From positions 1 to 32,428 of the IMG/VR virus record IMGVR_UViG_3300032006_000043: a stretch of DNA of 32,428 bases, one strand, 5' to 3'. Below, one piece after another: positions 26,325-32,428 of the stretch (position 1 is the stretch's first letter; each line of letters starts with the position of its first letter). A program made the position numbers and the translations under genes. The stretch comes from a virus. The notes under the pieces were generated by a model that saw nothing but the letters and a program-made list of their open reading frames with translations, made no database searches and was not told the origin of the DNA.

Positions 26325-27020
26325 ATGGCATTACCAATTTTAGAAACTCCAACATTTGAGTTGACAATTCCTTCTACTAAGGAAACATTTAAGTTTAGAC
26401 CATTTTTAGTAAAAGAAGAAAAGTTATTAATGTTGGCATCCGAATCAGGACAATTTCAAGGAATGGTTGAAGCTTGTCAACAAGTTGTAACAAACTGTTC
26501 TTTTGGAGAACTTGACGGAACTAAACAAACTATGTTTGATCTTCAGTATCTTTTTATTCAATTAAGAAGTAATTCTGTAGGTAAAGATCAAACATTTACT
26601 TTAACATGTGGTGGTTGTGAAAAGCAAACCCCATATAAACTAAACTTAGAAGACATGGAAGTACATGGTCTTGAAGATGAGGTTAATAATAAAATAACTA
26701 TAAATGATACAATGGGATTGGTATTAAAATACCCATCATCTACTTTATTAGCTAGCCCAGATTTAACTGATTATGATATTATATGTGGTTGTTTAGATTA
26801 TGTTTATACTGAAGAAGAAACTATATCGGCTCAAGGTGAGTCTAAGGAAGAAATAGAAAATTTTATAGATGCTTTGCCTATAAGTGCAATGAATCAAATA
26901 AGAGACTATTTTGAAAAGATGCCTTTAGTTGAGTATGTAGTAGATTACAAGTGCAACGAAGAAGGTTGTGGACACGAAAATAAAATCTCCATTAATGGAG
27001 CGGAACATTTTTTCGTCTAA
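26325..27020 (+). CDS. gp26: Baseplate hub assembly protein gp26, 231 aa
   Basis: The N terminus ILETPTFELTIPSTKETFKFRPFLVKEEKLL is the typical gp26 start of T4-like phages. It is followed by FDLQYLFIQLRSNSVGK and MGLVLKYPS. Two cysteine pairs, C95-x2-C98 and C210-x4-C215, could bind a metal as a zinc ribbon. In T4, gp26 is needed for hub assembly. Here the product ends HFFV at 27020, but the codons for HFF form a T TTT TTC slip site. A fraction of ribosomes should therefore shift to -1 and add the 64-residue gp51-like segment. AGGAG six bases upstream supports the start. Confidence 0.85.
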   Translation: MALPILETPTFELTIPSTKETFKFRPFLVKEEKLLMLASESGQFQGMVEACQQVVTNCSFGELDGTKQTMFDLQYLFIQLRSNSVGKDQTFTLTCGGCEKQTPYKLNLEDMEVHGLEDEVNNKITINDTMGLVLKYPSSTLLASPDLTDYDIICGCLDYVYTEEETISAQGESKEEIENFIDALPISAMNQIRDYFEKMPLVEYVVDYKCNEEGCGHENKISINGAEHFFV

Positions 27021-27036
27021 CTCTTTCTCATGAAAG
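27008..27036 (+). promoter_or_regulatory. Programmed -1 frameshift site at the end of gp26
   Basis: T-TTT-TTC (27008-27014) lies in the gp26 frame as X-XXY-YYZ, the classic -1 slip site, two codons before the TAA. Eight bases downstream is a possible short stem CTTTC-TCAT-GAAAG (27023-27036), within the spacing usual for a stimulatory hairpin, though only 5 bp long. Confidence 0.7.
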
Positions 27037-27208
27037 CCTTGAAAACTATTATAGAACTAACTTCTTGTTAATGCAAGAACATAATTATAGTTTAACAGAA
27101 TTAGAAAATATGATGCCGTGGGAAAGAGAAGTATATGTATCAATGTTAGTTGATCATTTAAATAAAAAGGCCGAGGAGGCTAAAAAGAGGCAACAACAAA
27201 GAGGATAA
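27014..27208 (+). CDS. gp51-like extension, made as a gp26 frameshift fusion
   Basis: In the -1 frame after the slip site the codons read RLTLSHESLENYYRTNFLLM, a basic-acidic helix with ELENMMPWEREVY, then YVSMLVDHLNKKAEEAKK, and end at TAA 27206-27208. This resembles the short gp51-type hub-assembly factor found after gp26 in T4-like phages. The -1 frame is open only from 26996 and has no ATG or GTG before the conserved LENYYRTNF part. The first possible starts (TTG, then ATG in LLMQEHN) would cut it off. A 294-residue gp26-gp51 fusion is therefore the likely product. The stop is directly adjacent to the ATG of the next gene (TAAATG). Confidence 0.75.
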   Translation, partial: RLTLSHESLENYYRTNFLLMQEHNYSLTELENMMPWEREVYVSMLVDHLNKKAEEAKKRQQQRG

Positions 27209-30200
27209 ATGTCAGACTTAAAAACAATAACTGGAATGATTGATGAGATGCAACGTAATCAGCGTGAGCATGGTGCTGATATAAGTGCGCTTGAAAATCA
27301 CGCTAAAGATAATAAAATGCTTAACGTTGCACAGTTTGCTGAATCTGCTTATCAGAATATTGAACAAGGAAAGAGAGATAGGAAAGTTGAGGAAAACCAG
27401 CAATCGCAAAGAAAGCATAATAAGGCTGCAGCAGATAGTAGAAGAAGTCTCCAGGCAGGTATTAACAGAATAGAAAATGCTGTCTCGGGAGGCGGTGGTT
27501 CTGGTGGTGGTTCTGGTGGTGGTAGTGCCGCACCTAGTGGCGGAGGTTTAACCGGCGGAGGTGTAAAGTCTAGAACATGGCAAGGTAGAAATAGATTAGA
27601 TTATGATGTTACTTCGGCTCGTATAAAAATGTCTCAAGGCTATTCAGCCAATGAAGACCAAGCAAATAAAATATTACAAGAGGAAGAAGCTGCTGCCAAA
27701 GAGTTGAAAAAATTCTTTGAAATGATGGCAAGAATGAGAAGTGTAGTACCAAGAGCTGCAGATAAGGAAAGAGCAAAATTACAAAGACAATTAGAAAAAG
27801 CTTTAGCATTAATTAAAGACCCAGAAAACAAAGAGGCTTTAATTAAAATTTTTAATATAGAAGATGCTAAACTAGGATTAAAAGGAAAACTATCAGGTGT
27901 AATAGAAAGTTATACAGATAAGGATTCGCCTTTTCCTGGAAAACCAGGAGGAGTAAGAGGAAAGATACAAGGATTTACAGATAATTTATTAGGTATTGAT
28001 AGAAAGACAGGAAGAATTGGTGCGGGGTTTGAACGTCCTGACTTTATGAAAGGTGGCCTTTTAGGATGGGCCTCGACGAAAATGGGACTTGATAAACCTA
28101 CTAGAGGTTTCCAGGCAAATTGGCTAAACAGACAAGGTGCAGAAGAAGAGTTATTTACAGAAGAAGTAGAACAAAATATATCCAAAGGATTTGGTAACAT
28201 CTTTGGAAGTGAAGGTGGAAGCTCTGGAGGTAGTTTAGGTTCAGCTACAAGCAAAGCAAGCAAAGATGACGAACTTTTAACTGTTGTAAAAGAAATTAGA
28301 GACATAGTTAAAGATGGCTTCTCTCCTACACCAGGTGGAAGTTACGGTCCTCAAGGACCTTCAGGTGGTGATCCCTTAGATAAATCAGACGACATAAAAC
28401 TATTACCTCCTCCAGGTTCTAGAAGCAGTGATTTAATGAACATTCGTAAACACCACCAATCACAAAAAACAGGATATGGATTTTACGATCAGTCAAGAGG
28501 TGTTTGGCGTAAAGACGGAAACCTAGCAGTACAAACAGGTGCACAAGGAACATTAGCAGGATCTGCTATGGTAGCACATAAGTCTTCTTCTGACAGAAGA
28601 ATGACTGATGAAGAATATGAACAATTCCTAGGAAACGCTGATGATTATGGCGGTGAAGGAAGAATGGGGCTAGGAGGAATAGGCCTATTCATGGCTAGGA
28701 ATAAGATTCGGAGTTTCGCATCTCGTGTAGGAGGTAGGTTATTTGGAGGAGGAGCTCCTGCTAGAGGATTTGCAACAGCAGCACAAGCCGGCCCAGGAGC
28801 GGTACAGGCTAGATCAGGTAGATGGTACAATCCAAGCAGTACTCAAGGCAAAACTATATTAAACAGTCAAGGTGGTTCAGCCAAACCAACAAATATGTCA
28901 AAATTGGCAAGGCTTGGAAGATTTGCTCCTGGTATAGGACCTCTTGCGGCTGCTGGTGGAATTGGATTGGATTGGTGGAACAAAGCAGAGAATAGGGCTG
29001 CAAACGATGATGCACTAGATATGGGATTGGTTGATGAAGACATACACGAAGAAGTCGATTTGGCAAACCAAAATCCATGGCAGGAGACGGCAGCATCTGT
29101 TGCAACAGGTGCAGCAACTTATGCAACTGCGGCCGCTGTCTGGAGTCCTCCACATCCTATTGCCAAAGCTGTTATAGCTACAGGCGCAGGGATCGTCGGT
29201 GGAGCCGTCTATGGCGTAGGTTCTCTAATTAGAAGAAACAGGGCTAAGAAAATTGCAGCAGAAAGTAATGTATTCGGTGGCTTACGAGATCAAGAAGCTA
29301 AATTAAGCGATGTCAAGAATAAAATTCCTTCTAAGAATTTAGCTGCTATGAATGCAAACAAACAAAAAATTAAAAAAGAATTAATAGACAAATATGCAGC
29401 TGGAGATATATCTAGACTTACACCTAACGACCAAAGACAGCTTGATATATTAGCAGAAAAACAAGCAATGCAGGCAACACCTGAAATAGCTAATTTACCA
29501 GACGTTCAGTTAGCATTAAACGAGTTAGAAGAAGTTGGCGGTGACGAAAGTGATTGGGCACAACAATTACAAAATAGACCACAAGATGATACTATAGCTG
29601 GTAGGTTTGGAGACTTATACCAAGGAACAGAAGGTGGAGGAAGTGTAGCGAAATCAACTAGAGAGATAATGATGAGTGGTGAGGAAGGGGATTTAACTGG
29701 AAGGGGATTGATGGGCCCACCAGAACCAGGAAAGCCTAGAGGTTACGCGCAAGGTAATGCGTGGGATCTTGAAAGTATTAGAAGAAAAGAAGCACATGAT
29801 AGAGGTGAAGATCCTGGAAGAAGTAAATTTGGATTTAAAAAACTAAGCCATGGTGGTATGAAACCAGAACAGTATGACCAACAAGAAGTAACTGACTCAT
29901 TAATGAGACATTATGAATCTAAAGTTTCTAATGTAGGAGACACAGGCTCAGAAACTACAAAAGGATTTATGGGCATATTTGATAAGGATAATTGGCGAGA
30001 AGCTGCTAAAGGTAGTTTCCTTGATAGATGGGGTTGGACAGATGATGCAAAAGAACAAAGAAGTCCTGAAGAAGTTAATGAAGCTATTAAATATAGAGCA
30101 TCAATTCTTGTACAAGATATGATAAAAGGCTCTGGTTTAACTGGAGAAATACTTACAGAAATGAAACCTGATATGCTTGAAGAAGCAATGCACAAAGCAA

Positions 30201-30622
30201 GAATGGAATTTGCTAATGATGAAGCAGGCTTTATGGACAATTACGGAGGCAAACCTAAAGTAGAAGATCCTTATACAACACCTGGAGGGTTTGGTTCTAG
30301 AATTAAAGGAGCATTAGGTAGATTGTTTGGTGGTGAAGAAGAGCTTGATAGTGTAGCAAAATTAGAAGGTGGCTTTGAAGAAGACGATCCAGGACAACAC
30401 TTATTCAAATTTACTCCACCAACAGCAGATGCTGTTGATGCTGGACAAAGAGCTGTTGGGGCAGTTACAGGAGCACAAGCAGCTGGTAACAATGTTGTAG
30501 ACAATAGCACTGTTATTAACAACAATGGTGGCGGTGGAAGCATAACTGTAGCTCCTCTTAATGTAAGAGACACAGGATCTAGTGTTAGTGATACAGTAGA
30601 GAATTTCTTAAGAGTTAGCTAA
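27209..30622 (+). CDS. Large hub/tape-measure candidate in the gp29 position, 1137 aa
   Basis: The N-terminal 90 residues are a charged helix/coiled coil with QRKHN repeats. Residues about 93-119 are a Gly/Ser linker, and 120-250 are again helical. A Gly/Ala-rich region around 490-690 includes a hydrophobic stretch, AKAVIATGAGIVGGAVYGVG (about 651-670), that could cross a membrane. The C terminus is a helical region followed by NNVVDNSTVINNNGGGGS and a short final beta segment. Position directly after the gp26-gp51 assembly factors is where tail tape measures occur, and the hydrophobic stretch also fits. T4 gp29 has 590 residues, so this would be nearly twice the usual length. I cannot show homology by eye. 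Confidence 0.55.
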   Translation: MSDLKTITGMIDEMQRNQREHGADISALENHAKDNKMLNVAQFAESAYQNIEQGKRDRKVEENQQSQRKHNKAAADSRRSLQAGINRIENAVSGGGGSGGGSGGGSAAPSGGGLTGGGVKSRTWQGRNRLDYDVTSARIKMSQGYSANEDQANKILQEEEAAAKELKKFFEMMARMRSVVPRAADKERAKLQRQLEKALALIKDPENKEALIKIFNIEDAKLGLKGKLSGVIESYTDKDSPFPGKPGGVRGKIQGFTDNLLGIDRKTGRIGAGFERPDFMKGGLLGWASTKMGLDKPTRGFQANWLNRQGAEEELFTEEVEQNISKGFGNIFGSEGGSSGGSLGSATSKASKDDELLTVVKEIRDIVKDGFSPTPGGSYGPQGPSGGDPLDKSDDIKLLPPPGSRSSDLMNIRKHHQSQKTGYGFYDQSRGVWRKDGNLAVQTGAQGTLAGSAMVAHKSSSDRRMTDEEYEQFLGNADDYGGEGRMGLGGIGLFMARNKIRSFASRVGGRLFGGGAPARGFATAAQAGPGAVQARSGRWYNPSSTQGKTILNSQGGSAKPTNMSKLARLGRFAPGIGPLAAAGGIGLDWWNKAENRAANDDALDMGLVDEDIHEEVDLANQNPWQETAASVATGAATYATAAAVWSPPHPIAKAVIATGAGIVGGAVYGVGSLIRRNRAKKIAAESNVFGGLRDQEAKLSDVKNKIPSKNLAAMNANKQKIKKELIDKYAAGDISRLTPNDQRQLDILAEKQAMQATPEIANLPDVQLALNELEEVGGDESDWAQQLQNRPQDDTIAGRFGDLYQGTEGGGSVAKSTREIMMSGEEGDLTGRGLMGPPEPGKPRGYAQGNAWDLESIRRKEAHDRGEDPGRSKFGFKKLSHGGMKPEQYDQQEVTDSLMRHYESKVSNVGDTGSETTKGFMGIFDKDNWREAAKGSFLDRWGWTDDAKEQRSPEEVNEAIKYRASILVQDMIKGSGLTGEILTEMKPDMLEEAMHKARMEFANDEAGFMDNYGGKPKVEDPYTTPGGFGSRIKGALGRLFGGEEELDSVAKLEGGFEEDDPGQHLFKFTPPTADAVDAGQRAVGAVTGAQAAGNNVVDNSTVINNNGGGGSITVAPLNVRDTGSSVSDTVENFLRVS

Positions 30623-30756
30623 TGAAACAAAAAAGACCAGGAGAAGAATCCTGGGAATACATTCTTCGTATTAGAAATAGAATTAATTATCCAATTGAAT
30701 TAGTTTCTTTTGCTTGTATTTTTCTATGTGCTGTTCTATTAGTTCTTTTCTTCTAG
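30622..30756 (+). CDS. Possible small membrane protein, 44 aa
   Basis: The ATG at 30622 overlaps the stop of the 1137-aa gene (TAATG), with AAGAG seven bases upstream. The product has a basic start (MKQKRPGEE), a middle IRNRINYPIE and a C-terminal membrane-like segment ELVSFACIFLCAVLLVLFF. It would be a one-pass protein with the charged end inside. Against it: the last 74 bases are antisense to the 3' end of the radical SAM gene, and the Lys-rich codons there give Phe/Leu on this strand by chance. The terminator hairpin of the opposite gene also falls inside it. Confidence 0.35.
   Translation: MKQKRPGEESWEYILRIRNRINYPIELVSFACIFLCAVLLVLFF
30629..30654 (-). terminator. Intrinsic terminator for the leftward radical SAM unit
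   Basis: On the minus strand CCAGGA and TCCTGG pair around a six-base loop (30654-30637). A TC and a run of six T (30634-30629) follow. It lies about 30 bases past the radical SAM stop codon. On the plus strand no T run follows the hairpin, so it should stop only leftward transcription, before it runs into the rightward arm. Confidence 0.75.
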
Positions 30757-32200
30757 GACCAATTTCCATAAAACTTTTTATTGCAATATCTTTCCATGTA
30801 ACTTCTGGATCAATATAATAATTATCAACAGCAAAAGGATCTATATATTGTGTATGAGGAAACTCTTCCGTTAGCCATTTAAGAGCTTCATATGTTGTCA
30901 TGTTTCCATTATCCCAAGAAAGATACATACCTGTTTTATATAAATCATAAAGTTGTTGATACCATGGATAGTCGCCTGTATCTATTCCTTTATTTTCTGG
31001 ATCAAAAGGAACTTGTTTATAACCATACTCTTTCCAAGACTTATCTAATTTTGAAAAATGACTAAGATCAGGAGCAAAAATATTTAAATCTTTAATCATA
31101 AGAACAGTCATTTGAAAGGGATTGCCTTGCCAATAATTATCAATCCATCTTTTTGTTTCTCTAAGTGAATCTATTGTTTCATATGGAAGTCCTGCAATTA
31201 AAGATAAATGCCCCTTGTAATAACCTGCTTGCTCTGTAAAATATTCTTTTACTTCTAATAATCCATCTTGTAAACGACCTGTATTCATTCCTTTACCTAT
31301 TGTTCTTGCAGAAGAATTATTAAATGATTCAATACCATAAAAATGAGAACAAAATCCCATTGATATTAAATTGTCCCAATCTTTTTTTCTAGATGCTATT
31401 AAGTCTGCTCTAATATATCCTGTAAGTTTAGGTTCAAATGGTAATCGTTTCATTACATTAGCATACTTTTCAATCTTTTCACTTGTATCATTAAATGTTT
31501 CATCTAATACAATGTATGATTCTGTACCCCACTTATCATAATTTTCTAATAATTCATCATATAAATTATTTGCTGATCTAGTATGATCTTCTTTAACTCC
31601 TAATACAGGAAAAGAACAGAAACCACATTTGAACTTACAACCACGAGAAAACTCTAACAACAACACCTCTCTTTCTGTTATATTATCACGTTCTTCATAC
31701 CTTACTGTTAAGTCTGCTTTTGGATATGCTTGATAGTTATGATATGCATCTATAGTTTTATTTACATTAACTGGTTCAGGACCGCCTTGAAAGTGTCTTA
31801 ATAGTTCTAATATAGCGTATTCTCCATAGCCAAATATCTGCCACTCACAATTTAATTCTTTCATAGAAATGTTTTGACTTCCTGCTACAGTTGGAATATC
31901 TGGATATTGTTCTTTTAAATAGTCAACAAGTTTTAAGAGTTCAGGAGTTGCAATTGGAAATGTAGAACTAAATCCGAAGAAAAGAGTATCTTTTGTAATC
32001 CTATCTTCTACTAAAATTTTAAGTTGTTCAAAAGACCATGCGTGTATGTAATCAATTACTTCAATATTGTAATTGTGTTCTCTTAAAAAAGAAGCTATTT
32101 TATGTGCACCTGAGGATCTTCTAATACTGGGTTCAGTACCTTTGTACTGACTTACCATTCCCCCAAATATTAAGCCGTGCATTCTTTGACTCGTTTGCAT
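30683..32200 (-). CDS. Radical SAM protein with B12-binding-like N terminus, 505 aa
   Basis: The cluster-binding motif is C188-x3-C192-x2-C195 (SRGCKFKCGFCSF), preceded by LLLEFSRG as in B12-type radical SAM enzymes. Downstream are GYIRADLIAS, then FYGIESF and LSLIAGLPYET, matching the usual strands of the partial TIM barrel. Residues 30-140 resemble a cobalamin-binding Rossmann domain (IASFLREHNYNIEVIDYI, FFGFSSTFP, IPTVAGSQN), but no DxHxxG motif is visible, so it may not bind B12. The substrate is unknown. The start could be at 32200 or at the ATG six codons later (32182); both overlap the lysozyme 3' end. A terminator follows at 30629-30654. Confidence 0.85.
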   Translation of the reverse strand: MQTSQRMHGLIFGGMVSQYKGTEPSIRRSSGAHKIASFLREHNYNIEVIDYIHAWSFEQLKILVEDRITKDTLFFGFSSTFPIATPELLKLVDYLKEQYPDIPTVAGSQNISMKELNCEWQIFGYGEYAILELLRHFQGGPEPVNVNKTIDAYHNYQAYPKADLTVRYEERDNITEREVLLLEFSRGCKFKCGFCSFPVLGVKEDHTRSANNLYDELLENYDKWGTESYIVLDETFNDTSEKIEKYANVMKRLPFEPKLTGYIRADLIASRKKDWDNLISMGFCSHFYGIESFNNSSARTIGKGMNTGRLQDGLLEVKEYFTEQAGYYKGHLSLIAGLPYETIDSLRETKRWIDNYWQGNPFQMTVLMIKDLNIFAPDLSHFSKLDKSWKEYGYKQVPFDPENKGIDTGDYPWYQQLYDLYKTGMYLSWDNGNMTTYEALKWLTEEFPHTQYIDPFAVDNYYIDPEVTWKDIAIKSFMEIGPRRKELIEQHIEKYKQKKLIQLDN

Positions 32201-32428
32201 AATCTTTCAGCCCGTGCTCCTACTTGATTATACCAACGACTGTCTTTCATTTCCTCTGCTGCTTGTTTCCAGTCTCTTCTTTCTAATGCTGCTTTGAAAT
32301 TTTTAAACTTGCTTAATCTTGGACGTCCTAAATTAAACATCATATTAACAAGAACTTCTTGGATTTCATCTGGCCAATCGTCCCAATCGTAAGCATAAAG
32401 AACTTTACACTCTGATATTGCTATATCT
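32170..32428 (-). CDS. T4-type lysozyme/endolysin (partial, 5' end outside window)
   Basis: The frame enters from the right edge and stops at TAA 32172-32170, giving 85 residues. It matches the C-terminal lobe of GH24 phage lysozyme. VLVNMMFNLGRPRLSKFKNF is followed by ALERRDWKQAAEEM, then DSRWYNQVGARAERL, compared with T4 RWYNQTPNRAKRV. The catalytic Glu, Asp and Thr lie in the missing N-terminal part. The enzyme cleaves peptidoglycan for host lysis. Since gp5 here has no lysozyme domain, this may be the only muramidase, though the rest of the genome is not visible. The radical SAM gene starts within its last codons. Confidence 0.88.
   Translation of the reverse strand, partial: DIAISECKVLYAYDWDDWPDEIQEVLVNMMFNLGRPRLSKFKNFKAALERRDWKQAAEEMKDSRWYNQVGARAERLCKRVKECTA

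Noticed and set aside
27030-27032. ATG as an independent start for the gp51-like segment
   Set aside because: It is out of frame with the LENYYRTNF reading.
30271-30573. 100-codon minus-strand frame opposite the gp29-position gene
   Set aside because: Pro/Ser/Leu-rich antisense shadow; it also lies past the leftward terminator.
1-32428. tRNA genes, integrase, transposase, attachment sites or retroelement features
   Set aside because: None seen by eye. The GC content is even and the genes are colinear virion genes, giving no sign of mobile insertion inside the window.

Overview
The window is part of the virion-assembly region of a T4-like myovirus (Caudoviricetes). The DNA is AT-rich, genes are packed with 1 to 20 base overlaps, and the baseplate genes have their closest recognisable relatives in T4 and in marine T4-like phages. 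The low GC, the gene set and the many T4-type late promoter boxes (TATAAATA) suggest a marine phage of the cyanophage/pelagiphage kind. The host cannot be read from the sequence. No tRNA, rRNA, insertion sequence or CRISPR array was recognised.

Layout. From 24492 down to 1 all genes run leftward. The order is a gp48/gp54-type tube cap, gp53, a gp27-like hub, gp5 without lysozyme, a PAAR spike tip, a coiled-coil protein, gp25, gp6, a large gp7-position protein, a small fibre-like protein, gp8, a 2263-residue DUF4815-type protein, and three small or repetitive fibre-like proteins. Then come a charged protein, a glycosyltransferase, a possible 2OG-Fe(II) oxygenase, an unknown protein and a truncated HAD phosphatase. 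From 24529 to 30622 genes run rightward: gp4 head-completion nuclease, an unknown protein, a tail-tube-fold protein, gp26 with a gp51-like extension, and a 1137-residue gp29-position protein. From 32428 to 30683 two genes run leftward again: the C-terminal end of a T4-type lysozyme and a radical SAM protein. They end at an intrinsic terminator that faces the rightward genes.

How the parts fit. Most of the window encodes one machine, the baseplate with its central hub, spike and tail-tube start. The two arms diverge from a compact inverted-repeat promoter at 24489-24532, where each late box overlaps the start codon of the opposite gene. Further late boxes lie before gp25, before the 24990 gene and before the 2804 gene. 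A host-type sigma70 promoter at 816-844 marks a change to non-virion genes at the left end.

The most noteworthy signals are: a T TTT TTC slip site at the end of gp26 that would fuse it to a gp51-like domain with no good start of its own; the mirror-image late promoter; two late promoters whose predicted start coincides with the AUG; an aromatic-T-G tetrapeptide repeat protein; and one Gly-Tyr-rich module scattered through three neighbouring baseplate proteins. Family assignments are from memory of the families and by eye; no database search was run.
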